Source: Streptomyces koelreuteriae (GTDB taxonomy: Bacteria > Actinomycetota > Actinomycetes > Streptomycetales > Streptomycetaceae). From it: a stretch of 64,000 nucleotides of DNA. The notes under the pieces were generated by a model. The model was not told the DNA's origin. It did no database searches and worked only from the letters and a program-made list of their open reading frames with translations. Shown piece by piece: positions 8,999 through 18,175 of the stretch. The translations under genes and the position numbers were made by a program. Where the stretch lies: the NCBI RefSeq assembly GCF_018604545.1, contig NZ_CP075896.1:4340001-4404000 (forward strand), read 5' to 3'. Positions within the stretch are counted from its first letter, which is position 1. Every line of letters begins with the position of its first letter.

Positions 8999-10621
8999 AT
9001 GCCCAGATGGCGCAAGATCCTCTACGCGGTGTTGCTCGTAGGGGCGATCGTGGCGGGCGTCGCCCTCACCACCTCCCTCCTCGGCAGGCCGGACACCTGC
9101 GCAGACGGCGTCGAGCGGATCGAGGGCGAGTGCGTCGGCGTCAACGGCGAGGGCTACGACTTCGGCACCCCGGAGATCGCCGACGTCGCCCGGGCCATCG
9201 CCCGCGAGAACCAGCGGATCGCGAACCAGCCGCATGTCACGGTGGCGATGATGCTGCCGCTCCAGTCGGACCGCGAGGCCCTGCGCCGGCAGATGCGCAG
9301 CGACCTCCAGGGCGCCTACCTGGGCCAGCGCCAGGCCAACGAGGGCGAGGGCGAACCCCCGAGAATCCGCCTGGTCCTCGCCAACCCCGGTCAGGCCTAC
9401 GGCCATCAGGCGAAGGTCGTCGACACCCTGCTCGGGATGGCCGCCTCCCCCGAGGACCGGCTGCGCGCGGTCACCGGCTTCAACCTGAGCCTCGCCGCCA
9501 CCGAGGCGGCGGTGAAACGCCTGACGGAGAACAAGATCCCGGTCCTGGCGGCCAGAATCAGCGGCGACAGAATCGCGAACGAGGACCGGCCCGACGGCAT
9601 GGCCGCCCTGAAGTTCCCCGGTCTGGCCCGCATCCTCCCCACCAACAACGACGCGGCCCAGGCCCTGGCCAACTTCAACGGCGAACGCGGCCGCCGCAAC
9701 CTCAGAACGGTCCTGGTCTACGACAAACGCCCCGACGGCTACAACGAGTCCCTGGCCCGGGCGTTCAGCAGGATCGAGGAGAAGGGCCCGGCCGGCCCCG
9801 CCGCGATGTCCTTCGAGTCCCCGTCCATCGACGAGCCGGGCTCGACCGGCAACCAGTTCACCCAGACGGCCAACAACATCTGCGACTCCGAGGCCGACAC
9901 GATCTACTTCGCGGGCCGCACGCTCCACCTGCGCATCTTCGCCCTCAAGCTCGCCCAGGTGGGCTGCGAGAACCGCCACTACACGATCGTCAGCGGCTCC
10001 GACGCGGCCTCGCTGCGCCAGGCCATGACGGAGAAGGACTGGGCCCGGCTCCGCGGCGAGGACGGCAGACCGAAGGTGACGGTGCAGTACGCGGCCCCCG
10101 CCCACCCGGACGCCTGGACCACGGAACTGACGAAGTGGACGAAGGCCTACACGGCGAAGCACGCCAAGAAGCCCCCCACCCAGGACCTCCCCCAGTACCT
10201 CACCGAACCGAAGGCGGCCCTGGACACCCTCAGGAACCAGATCACCGCCACCCGGCGCGAGGGCACGGCACTCGGCTCCACCCCGAACCTGGACGACTCC
10301 CGCACGATGCTCGTCTACGACGGCCTCATCACCATCGGCAAGGCCCTCCACCAGGCCCAACGAGGCGCCCCCGAGACCACCGCCCCCACCCGCGAGGACG
10401 TGGGCCGCCAGTGGTCCCTCCTCCAGTCCCGCCACCGAGTCCAGGCCACCAGCGGCCTGATCTGCCTCACCACGGGCGGCAACGCCTACGACAAACCGGC
10501 CGCCGTCGTCGAACTCGACCCGGGCCGAAAAGGCGAGGGCACCCTCAAATTCGTCGGCCTCGGCTGGCCGACGGGCAAGCCCCAGCCGAAGAACTGCGTG
10601 ATCCCGAGCACGACGCCGTGA
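8999..10621 (+). CDS. Membrane-anchored type I periplasmic-binding-fold protein
   Basis: 540 residues. One N-terminal hydrophobic segment (about residues 8-28) without a lipobox anchors an extracytoplasmic domain. Near the membrane is a Cys-containing hook, C-A-D-G-V-E-R-I-E-G-E-C. The rest, from VTVAMMLPLQSDREALRRQM through LRTVLVYDKRPDGYNESLA, resembles branched-chain amino-acid or receptor-type binding proteins (two Rossmann-like lobes). No permease or transport ATPase is encoded nearby. The gene starts 4 bases after the P-loop NTPase gene, which suggests a sensor or ligand receptor working with that protein rather than a transporter component (inference). Confidence 0.72.
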   Translation: MPRWRKILYAVLLVGAIVAGVALTTSLLGRPDTCADGVERIEGECVGVNGEGYDFGTPEIADVARAIARENQRIANQPHVTVAMMLPLQSDREALRRQMRSDLQGAYLGQRQANEGEGEPPRIRLVLANPGQAYGHQAKVVDTLLGMAASPEDRLRAVTGFNLSLAATEAAVKRLTENKIPVLAARISGDRIANEDRPDGMAALKFPGLARILPTNNDAAQALANFNGERGRRNLRTVLVYDKRPDGYNESLARAFSRIEEKGPAGPAAMSFESPSIDEPGSTGNQFTQTANNICDSEADTIYFAGRTLHLRIFALKLAQVGCENRHYTIVSGSDAASLRQAMTEKDWARLRGEDGRPKVTVQYAAPAHPDAWTTELTKWTKAYTAKHAKKPPTQDLPQYLTEPKAALDTLRNQITATRREGTALGSTPNLDDSRTMLVYDGLITIGKALHQAQRGAPETTAPTREDVGRQWSLLQSRHRVQATSGLICLTTGGNAYDKPAAVVELDPGRKGEGTLKFVGLGWPTGKPQPKNCVIPSTTP

Positions 10622-10701
10622 AGCGGTGGCCACCGAGGGAGAATGTAATTAGCCTTCACGGACTACGCTCCTTACAGACGTGCAGACGGAGGGCTTCCCG
10701 C

Positions 10702-11034
10702 ATGACCACCTCGTTCATCCGCCCCGAACCGCCGTACTACGCAGTGATCATCACCACCCGTCCGGCCGCGGACCTCGAAGGCTACGAGGCGATGAGCGCG
10801 CGCATGGCCGAACTCGGCGAGGCGCAACCCGGTTACCTGGGCCGCGAGTCGCAGACGGGCGAGGACGGCAGAGACCTCGTAGTCATCTACTACGCCGACG
10901 AGGCCTCGATCACGGCCTGGAAGGCCCACCCCGAACACCTCCAGGCCCAACGGCTCGGACGGGAACGCTGGTACTCCTCGTACAGCGTGGAAGTCGCCCG
11001 CGTGGAGCGCGCCTACGCCTACGACCGCGACTGA
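10702..11034 (+). CDS. Antibiotic biosynthesis monooxygenase (ABM) domain protein
   Basis: 110 residues from the ATG at 10702, with GGAGGG 12-17 bases upstream. The dimeric ferredoxin-like ABM fold is suggested by YYAVIITTRPAADLEGYEAM and the closing segment LVVIYYADEASITAWKAHPEH, typical of small heme-degrading or quinone-forming ABM proteins and of their non-catalytic relatives. About 80 bases separate it from the sensor gene, so it may have its own promoter. Its role is not evident. The terminator just downstream closes the transcript. Confidence 0.75.
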   Translation: MTTSFIRPEPPYYAVIITTRPAADLEGYEAMSARMAELGEAQPGYLGRESQTGEDGRDLVVIYYADEASITAWKAHPEHLQAQRLGRERWYSSYSVEVARVERAYAYDRD

Positions 11035-11044
11035 CGCCACACGC

Positions 11045-11077
11045 CGAAGGCCCCACCGCGAGCGGTGGGGCCCTTCG
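11045..11077. terminator. Hairpin terminator, left copy
   Basis: The arms CGAAGGCCCCACCGC and GCGGTGGGGCCCTTCG form a strong stem with one bulged base. The same hairpin, with the same flank ACGCCGAAGG, recurs at 13627-13660 on the other side of the arsenic genes. Confidence 0.75.
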
Positions 11078-11106
11078 AGGGCACTTGGCCGATCAGGCCG
11101 TTCGCA

Positions 11107-11580
11107 TCACTGGCCGCACGCGCATCCGGCGACCGCCGGGGCCTCCTCGGTCGCCTGACCGGTGCAGCAGGCGTCCCCGGCGGCGTCGGGATCGGCGCTC
11201 TTGCCGAGGTTGTCGGCGTCGGCCTTCACGACGTAGACCTCCCAGGGTTCCTTGCCGGGACCGTGGACCCACACCTTGTCCTGGAGGGCGTAGCAGCACG
11301 AGGTGTCGTTCTCCTCGAAGGTGGCCAGGCCGGCGTCCTTGAGCCGGGTGGTGGCGGCGTCGACCTGGTCGGTGGACTCGACCTCGACGCCGAGGTGGTC
11401 CAGGCGCGTTTCCTCGCCGGGCCGCCCCTCGATCAGGACGAGCTTGAGCGGGGGCTCCGTGATGGCGAAATTGGCGTAGCCCTCGCGAAGCTTGGCCGGT
11501 TCGGTGCCGAACAGCTTCGAGTAGAAGGTGATCGACGCTTCGAGGTCGCTGACGCGAAGGGCGAGCTGAGCGCGAGACAT
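11107..11580 (-). CDS. arsI: ArsI/CadI-type glyoxalase-fold arsenical resistance protein
   Basis: 157 residues starting MSRAQLALRVSDLEASITFY, close to mycobacterial CadI and ArsI lyases. Vicinal-oxygen-chelate metal ligands are visible as Gln5, the His in LDHLGVEV and the Glu in EPWEVYVV. The cysteine pair in NDTSCCYALQDKVW is the arsenic-binding pair of ArsI, which cleaves the C-As bond of trivalent organoarsenicals such as methylarsenite. The C-terminal tail is extra cysteine-rich (ACCTG, CACGQ). A longer frame starting at 11625 is unlikely because a GGGAG ribosome site precedes the ATG at 11580. It diverges from arsR and probably shares its operator. Confidence 0.9.
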   Translation of the reverse strand: MSRAQLALRVSDLEASITFYSKLFGTEPAKLREGYANFAITEPPLKLVLIEGRPGEETRLDHLGVEVESTDQVDAATTRLKDAGLATFEENDTSCCYALQDKVWVHGPGKEPWEVYVVKADADNLGKSADPDAAGDACCTGQATEEAPAVAGCACGQ

Positions 11581-11659
11581 GGCACGACTCCCAACGGGTT
11601 GCATTGATGCCTGTCGATACAACATTGCGCCCTGAATCGAAGAGTGTCAACATAGAGAA
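11581..11659. promoter_or_regulatory. Divergent arsI/arsR control region
   Basis: These 79 bases between divergent arsI and arsR are clearly more AT-rich than their surroundings (TTGCATTGATG, ATACAACATT, GTCAACATAGAG). They must hold both promoters and probably the ArsR operator. I see several imperfect inverted stretches but no single convincing operator palindrome. Confidence 0.5.
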
Positions 11660-12067
11660 ATGTCGAATCAAGAGTTCGTGGTGCTGGGTCAGGACGATGC
11701 GGCCGACGGCTGTTGCCCGGCGCTGCTCACCACCCCCTTGGACGAGGGGCAGGCGGTGGAACTGGCCAAGGTGTTCAAGGCCTTGGGTGACCCGGTGCGG
11801 TTGCGTCTGCTGTCGATGATCGCGTCCCGTGCGGGCGGCGAGGTCTGTGTCTGTGACCTGACCCCGGCCTTCGACCTGTCCCAGCCGACGATCTCGCACC
11901 ACCTGAAGCTGCTCCGGCAGGCTGGTCTGATCGACTGCGAGCGGCGTGGCACCTGGGTCTACTACTGGCTGGTCCCGGAGATGACCGACCGGCTCGCCGC
12001 GATCCTGACCCGTCCGGCGGGAGAACCGCTGCCCGAGCGGACGGCGCCTGCCGCGGCCGCCTCGTGA
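11660..12067 (+). CDS. arsR: ArsR-family arsenite-responsive repressor
   Basis: 135 residues with the ArsR winged helix. The metal site of classical As(III) sensors is present as EVCVCDL in helix 3 (two Cys separated by one residue). It is followed by the recognition helix LSQPTISHHLKLLRQAGL and the wing RRGTWVYYWL. A second Cys pair, DGCCP, sits near the N-terminus and could supply a further ligand. The gene overlaps acr3 by 4 bases. It should repress this operon and divergent arsI until As(III) binds. Confidence 0.92.
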   Translation: MSNQEFVVLGQDDAADGCCPALLTTPLDEGQAVELAKVFKALGDPVRLRLLSMIASRAGGEVCVCDLTPAFDLSQPTISHHLKLLRQAGLIDCERRGTWVYYWLVPEMTDRLAAILTRPAGEPLPERTAPAAAAS

Positions 12068-13164
12068 GCACTGCGGCCACCGAGGGGAACGTGGCGGGAC
12101 GCTTGTCGTTCGTCGACCGCTACCTGGCTGTCTGGATCCTCGCGGCCATGGCCGTGGGGCTCGGCCTGGGGCGCCTGGTCCCGGGCCTGGGTGACGCGCT
12201 GGCCGAGGTGACGGTGACGGGCGTGTCCCTGCCGATCGCCCTGGGCTTGCTCGTGATGATGTACCCGGTGCTGGCCAAGGTCCGCTACGACCGCCTCGGC
12301 ACCGTCACCCGCGACCGCCGCCTGTTGCTGCCGTCCCTGTTGTTGAACTGGGTCGTCGGCCCGGCGCTCATGTTCGCCCTGGCCTGGCTGTTCCTGCCGG
12401 ACCTGCCCGCCTACCGCACGGGCCTGATCATCGTCGGCATCGCCCGCTGCATCGCCATGGTCGTCATCTGGAACGACCTGGCCTGCGGACACCGCGAAGC
12501 CGCCGCCGTCCTGGTCGCCCTGAATTCCGTCTTCCAGGTGATCGCCTTCTCGGCGCTGGGCTGGTTCTACCTCTCGGCCCTGCCCGGTCTGCTCGGTCTG
12601 GAACAGACCGGCCTGGATGTGCCGGTGTGGGAGATCGCCCGCAGCGTGCTCATCTTCCTCGGCATCCCGCTCGCGGCCGGCTACCTCACCCGCCGCATCG
12701 GCGAGAAGGCCAAGGGCCGCACCTGGTACGAAGCCGAACTCATCCCGCGCATCGGCCCCTTCGCCCTCTACGGCCTGCTCTTCACCATCGTCATCCTCTT
12801 CGCCCTGCAAGGCGACGCGATCACCTCACAGCCGCTGGACGTCGCCCGCATCGCCCTGCCGCTGCTGGTCTACTTCGCCGTCATGTGGGCCGGGTCCATG
12901 GCCCTGGGCCGCGCTGTCGGTCTGGACCACTCGCGCGCCACGACGCTGGCCTTCACCGCTGCGGGCAACAACTTCGAACTGGCCATCGCCGTCGCCATCG
13001 CCACCTTCGGAGCCACCTCCGGCCAGGCACTCGCAGGCGTCGTGGGCCCCCTCATCGAAGTGCCCGCACTCATCGGCTTGGTGTACGTCGCCCTGTACGC
13101 ACGCCGCTACTTCACCGCCCCAGCCGCCGCCACCGCACCCCAGGAACCCGCAGCCCATGCCTGA
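12064..13164 (+). CDS. acr3: Acr3-type arsenite efflux permease
   Basis: 366 residues with about ten hydrophobic segments and the Acr3 signature around the conserved Cys in IVGIARCIAMVVIWNDLACG, the residue required for As(III) transport. GNNFELAIAVAIATFG near the C-terminus is the second Acr3 hallmark. It exports arsenite across the cell membrane using the proton gradient and belongs to the BART superfamily, not to ArsB. The GTG start overlaps the arsR stop by 4 bases, and the end overlaps arsC by 8 bases. Confidence 0.93.
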   Translation: MSTAATEGNVAGRLSFVDRYLAVWILAAMAVGLGLGRLVPGLGDALAEVTVTGVSLPIALGLLVMMYPVLAKVRYDRLGTVTRDRRLLLPSLLLNWVVGPALMFALAWLFLPDLPAYRTGLIIVGIARCIAMVVIWNDLACGHREAAAVLVALNSVFQVIAFSALGWFYLSALPGLLGLEQTGLDVPVWEIARSVLIFLGIPLAAGYLTRRIGEKAKGRTWYEAELIPRIGPFALYGLLFTIVILFALQGDAITSQPLDVARIALPLLVYFAVMWAGSMALGRAVGLDHSRATTLAFTAAGNNFELAIAVAIATFGATSGQALAGVVGPLIEVPALIGLVYVALYARRYFTAPAAATAPQEPAAHA

Positions 13165-13570
13165 CACAACCACCCCGTCCGTTCTGTTCGTCTGCGTCCA
13201 CAACGCCGGACGCTCACAAATGGCCGCCGCCTTCCTCACCCACCTCGCAGGCGACCGCGTCCAGGTCCGCTCCGCAGGCTCCGCCCCCGCCGACACCGTC
13301 AACCCGGCCGTCGTCGAGGCCATGGCGGAGGCGGGCATCGACATCACCGCCGAGGTCCCCAAGGTGCTCACGGCGGAAGCGGTCCAGGCGTCCGACATTG
13401 TCATCACCATGGGCTGCGGGGACACCTGCCCCGTCTTCCCCGGCAAGCGCTACCTCGACTGGCAACTCCCCGACCCCGCCGGCCAGGGCGTGGCAGCGGT
13501 CCGCCCGATCCGCGACCACATCGAGAAACTCATCCGCAGCCTGGTCGCCGAGATCGCTCCGACGAACTGA
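13157..13570 (+). CDS. arsC: Arsenate reductase, low-molecular-weight phosphatase family
   Basis: 137 residues. The phosphatase loop CVHNAGRS (Cys13 to Ser20) is the C-x5-R-S motif that attacks arsenate, and the Asp of LPDPAGQG is the general acid. Two more Cys in TMGCGDTCP occupy the place of the redox cysteines of thioredoxin-coupled ArsC. Actinobacterial homologues of this type use mycothiol and mycoredoxin, so the electron donor is open. It converts arsenate to arsenite for export by Acr3, and its start overlaps acr3 by 8 bases. Confidence 0.92.
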   Translation: MPDTTTPSVLFVCVHNAGRSQMAAAFLTHLAGDRVQVRSAGSAPADTVNPAVVEAMAEAGIDITAEVPKVLTAEAVQASDIVITMGCGDTCPVFPGKRYLDWQLPDPAGQGVAAVRPIRDHIEKLIRSLVAEIAPTN

Positions 13571-13626
13571 CCACGGGCACTCAGCCGCTCAGCCCGGTCC
13601 TTGAGACCGACCGGGACGGACAACGC

Positions 13627-13660
13627 CGAAGGGCCCCACCGCGAACGGTGGGGCCCTTCG
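13627..13660. terminator. Hairpin terminator, right copy
   Basis: This is a perfect 15-bp stem CGAAGGGCCCCACCG / CGGTGGGGCCCTTCG with a CGAA loop. It ends the ars transcript and also lies downstream of the oppositely oriented tRNA-Ser. It is nearly identical to the hairpin at 11045-11077. Confidence 0.8.
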
Positions 13661-13684
13661 ACATCGTGCCCGGTGAGGCACTGG

Positions 13685-13769
13685 CGGAGGATACGAGATT
13701 CGAACTCGTGAGGGGTTGCCCCCAACACGCTTTCCAAGCGTGCGCCCTAGGCCTCTAGGCGAATCCTCC
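13685..13769 (-). tRNA. tRNA-Ser (anticodon GGA)
   Basis: The reverse complement folds as a class II tRNA. The acceptor is GGAGGAT paired with ATCCTCC, the anticodon loop TTGGAAA presents GGA, the long variable arm is TTGGGGGCAACCCCTC, and the T-arm is CGAGTTCGAATCTCG. A genomic CCA follows at 13684-13682. Confidence 0.95.
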
Positions 13770-13844
13770 GTCGAAGACATTACATGACTGGGAGGAGTGC
13801 TCGCGAACTCGTTCCCTGCCCCTGACATCAGGTAGCCTTGGCGC

Positions 13845-13931
13845 AGCCCCTCACGCGGCGCTATCTGACTGAACTCCCCCAGGGCCGGAAGGCAGCAAGG
13901 GTAGGTTGGCTCTGGCGGGTGCGTGGGGGGC
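13845..13931 (+). ncRNA. ffs: Signal recognition particle RNA, small bacterial type
   Basis: The conserved SRP apical loop is present as GGGCCGGAAGGCAGCAAGGG (13882-13901). The outer helix is closed by GCCCCTCACGC (13846-13856) pairing with GCGTGGGGGGC (13921-13931). It lies immediately upstream of dnaX, the usual place of ffs in actinobacteria. The exact ends are estimated from the terminal helix. A possible -10 TAGCCT lies just before it. Confidence 0.9.
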
Positions 13932-13994
13932 GTTTGCGTTCCCGGGTTCCCGGGGCGGGGCTCGTTGTCAGTGGGCGCCTATAACCTCGTATGC

Positions 13995-16508
13995 GTGTCG
14001 TCTCTCGCTCTGTACCGCCGCTATCGCCCGGAGACCTTCGCCGAGGTCATCGGGCAGCAGCACGTCACCGACCCGTTGCAGCAGGCGCTGCGCAACAACC
14101 GGGTCAACCACGCGTACCTGTTCAGCGGGCCGCGCGGCTGTGGCAAGACGACCAGTGCGCGGATCCTGGCGCGCTGCCTGAACTGCGAGCAGGGCCCGAC
14201 GCCCACGCCGTGTGGTGAGTGCCACTCGTGTCAGGACCTCGCCCGCAACGGCCCCGGTTCCATCGACGTCATCGAGATCGACGCCGCGTCGCACGGTGGC
14301 GTGGACGACGCCCGTGACCTGCGCGAAAAGGCCTTCTTTGGACCCGCACGCAGCCGCTACAAGATCTACATCATCGACGAGGCCCACATGGTCACGTCGG
14401 CCGGTTTCAACGCGCTGCTGAAGGTCGTCGAGGAGCCCCCGGAGCATCTCAAGTTCATCTTCGCGACCACCGAGCCCGAGAAGGTCATCGGGACGATCCG
14501 CTCGCGGACCCATCACTACCCCTTCCGGCTCGTGCCCCCCGGGACCCTGCGGGACTACCTCGCCGAGGTGTGCCAGAAGGAGACCATCCCGGTCGACGAC
14601 GGTGTCCTCCCGCTCGTCGTGCGGGCCGGTGCCGGTTCCGTGCGTGACTCCATGTCCGTCATGGACCAGCTCCTCGCCGGCGCCGCGGCGGACGGTGTGA
14701 CGTATGCCATGGCGACCGCCCTGCTGGGGTACACCGACGGCTCCCTCCTCGACTCCGTCGTCGAGGCCTTCGCCACCGGCGACGGGGCCGCGGCCTTCGA
14801 GGTCGTCGACCATGTGATCGAGGGCGGGAACGATCCGCGTCGCTTCGTCACCGACCTGCTGGAGCGGCTGCGCGACTTGGTGATCCTCGCCGCCGTTCCC
14901 GACGCGGTGGAGAAGGGGCTCATCGACGCCCCCGCCGACGTCGTCGAGCGCATGCAGGCCCAAGCCGGCACCTTCGGCCCCGCCGAGCTGAGCCGCGCCG
15001 CCGACCTCGTCAACGAGGGACTGACGGAGATGCGCGGCGCCAACTCGCCCCGTCTCCAGCTCGAGCTGATCTGCGCCCGCGTCCTGCTCCCCGCCGCCTA
15101 CGGCGACGAGCGGTCCGTCATGGCCCGCCTGGACCGCATCGAGCGCGGCGTGAACTTCTCCGCGGCACCCGCCGGCATGCCCGCCATGGGCTACGTGCCC
15201 GGGCCCGAGGGACATGGGGGAGCGGCGGCAGCGCCGGCAGCGGCCGCCCCGGTCCCGCCCGGCGGCGGCCCGGCCGCGGCCCGCGCGGCCGTACGGGCCT
15301 CCGGAGCACCGGCGAGTGGGAGCGGGAGCGCCGCCGCCACTGGTAGCGGTATCGGCAGTGGTGGCGGCAACGGTGGCGCTGATACGGCGGCTGCGGCCGG
15401 GTACGTCCCCGACGCTCCCGGTACCCCGGGCTCCTCCGGCGGCCCCGCCGAGCAGGCCCCGGCAGCGCCCAGCCCCGCCTCCAGCGGGCACGCCCAGCCA
15501 CCCCAGCCTCCGGCCCCGGAGCCCTCCCAGACGCCCCCGGCGCCCACGCCCCCCGCACCCACAACGCCCGCCGCCCCCGCCCCCGGCGCCTGGCCCACCG
15601 CCGCCTCCGCCGGCAGCGGCGGCCGTCGCCCCGGCGGCTGGCCCACGGCCGCCTCGGGCGCGGCAGGCCCCGCGGTGGGGAACGCCCCGGCAGCGAACAC
15701 CCCCGCGCCGAGCGCACCCGCCCCCAGCACCCCACCGGCACCCTCCCCGGCCCCCTCGACCCCCGCTCCGGCCGTCCCCGCCCCTGCCTCCGCTCAAGCG
15801 GCCGGCGGCATCGACCCCCGCATGCTCTGGCCGAACATCCTGGAGGCCGTCAAGAACCGCCGTCGCTTCACCTGGATCCTGCTCAGCCAGAACGCCCAGG
15901 TGGCCGGCTTCGACGGCACGACCCTCCAACTCGGCTTCGTCAACGCGGGCGCGCGGGACAACTTCCTGAGCAGCGGCAGCGAGGACGTGCTGCGGCAGGC
16001 GCTGGGCGAGCAGTTCAACGTCCAGTGGAAGATCGAGGCGATCGTCGACCCCTCCGGGGGATCCGCGCCCCCGGCCCCGGGCGGCCCCTCCGGCTTCGGA
16101 GGAGGCAACGGCGGCCAGGGCGGCGGCTCCGGCGGCAGCGCCAGTGGCTACGGCGGCGGCAGCTACAACTCCGGCGGTGGCGGCTACAACGCCGGAGGCG
16201 GCAGCGGCGGCAGTAGCGGCAGCGGCGGTACGGCAACCGCCCAGCGCCCCGCTTCCTCCCAGTCGACGGCCCCGTCCACCTCGGCCCAGCAGTCGGGCAC
16301 CTCCGCCCCCACCCACTCCACCTCCGCCCCCGCGTCTTCCACCCCCGCGCCCCAGCCCGCCGCCCCGAAGCCGCGGTCCGTATCCGTCGAGGACGACATC
16401 CCCGAGGACGACGACCCCGACCTCGACGAGTCGGCCCTCTCCGGCCAGGACCTCATCGTCCGGGAGCTGGGCGCAACGGTGGTGGACGAGTTCACGAACG
16501 AGCCCTAG
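13995..16508 (+). CDS. dnaX: DNA polymerase III subunit gamma/tau
   Basis: 837 residues from a GTG (VSSLALYRRYRPETFAEVIG). Walker A GPRGCGKT is at 45-52. The zinc-module cysteines are Cys61, 64, 73, 76 and 79, followed by IIDEAHM (Walker B) and the sensor-1 segment FIFATTEPEKV. The clamp-loader AAA+ core ends near residue 370. It is followed by a very long Ala/Pro/Gly/Ser-rich linker and a conserved segment (DPRMLWPNILEAVKNRRRFTW) plus an acidic C-terminus, as in tau. In the replisome it loads the sliding clamp and links polymerase to helicase. I see no obvious slippery heptamer for a programmed gamma product. SRP RNA lies directly upstream. Confidence 0.95.
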   Translation: MSSLALYRRYRPETFAEVIGQQHVTDPLQQALRNNRVNHAYLFSGPRGCGKTTSARILARCLNCEQGPTPTPCGECHSCQDLARNGPGSIDVIEIDAASHGGVDDARDLREKAFFGPARSRYKIYIIDEAHMVTSAGFNALLKVVEEPPEHLKFIFATTEPEKVIGTIRSRTHHYPFRLVPPGTLRDYLAEVCQKETIPVDDGVLPLVVRAGAGSVRDSMSVMDQLLAGAAADGVTYAMATALLGYTDGSLLDSVVEAFATGDGAAAFEVVDHVIEGGNDPRRFVTDLLERLRDLVILAAVPDAVEKGLIDAPADVVERMQAQAGTFGPAELSRAADLVNEGLTEMRGANSPRLQLELICARVLLPAAYGDERSVMARLDRIERGVNFSAAPAGMPAMGYVPGPEGHGGAAAAPAAAAPVPPGGGPAAARAAVRASGAPASGSGSAAATGSGIGSGGGNGGADTAAAAGYVPDAPGTPGSSGGPAEQAPAAPSPASSGHAQPPQPPAPEPSQTPPAPTPPAPTTPAAPAPGAWPTAASAGSGGRRPGGWPTAASGAAGPAVGNAPAANTPAPSAPAPSTPPAPSPAPSTPAPAVPAPASAQAAGGIDPRMLWPNILEAVKNRRRFTWILLSQNAQVAGFDGTTLQLGFVNAGARDNFLSSGSEDVLRQALGEQFNVQWKIEAIVDPSGGSAPPAPGGPSGFGGGNGGQGGGSGGSASGYGGGSYNSGGGGYNAGGGSGGSSGSGGTATAQRPASSQSTAPSTSAQQSGTSAPTHSTSAPASSTPAPQPAAPKPRSVSVEDDIPEDDDPDLDESALSGQDLIVRELGATVVDEFTNEP

Positions 16509-16637
16509 CCGGCCGTACGAGCCCAGCCCCCGGCCAGTGCCGCGTCCCCGCCTCGGAGGAACCTCCAACCCAACACCCCCACCCCCTTCGGAAGCCCGCA
16601 CAAAGGAAACCCGGCGCTTCCCGTTAGGCTGACCCCC

Positions 16638-17888
<1,251 letters not shown>

Positions 17889-17906
17889 CACCGCCGATGA
17901 ACCTCA

Positions 17907-17940
17907 CAGGCCCCGAATCCGTCTCAGGATCCGGGGCCTG
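17907..17940. terminator. Hairpin terminator after purD
   Basis: A 14-bp stem CAGGCCCCGAATCC / GGATCCGGGGCCTG with one mismatch and a six-base loop starts 19 bases after the purD stop. Confidence 0.8.
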
Positions 17941-18175
17941 AAGTTTTCGGTAGGTGAGGGCCTGACCCTCGCTTTCCGTCATCCACCTCTCCCCAAAGCC
18001 ATTCCATCGAGTGACCGATGCCCTATCCGGCTGACGGGGGGCTGAGCCCCAACTAGGGTGCGGCGCAAGCGTTCCGGCACTTGGCCCACCGGCATTGCGA
18101 TGTCAGTGGCGGGTGCCACAGTGGGGGAGTGAGCAAGGAAAGCGTCAGGTCAACGGGGAGGGGGTGAGGTCGGTC

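Noticed and set aside
15214..16236. CRISPR-like or satellite repeats in dnaX
   Set aside because: The repetitive look comes from Ala/Pro/Gly codon runs in the tau linker; there are no constant repeats with regular spacers.
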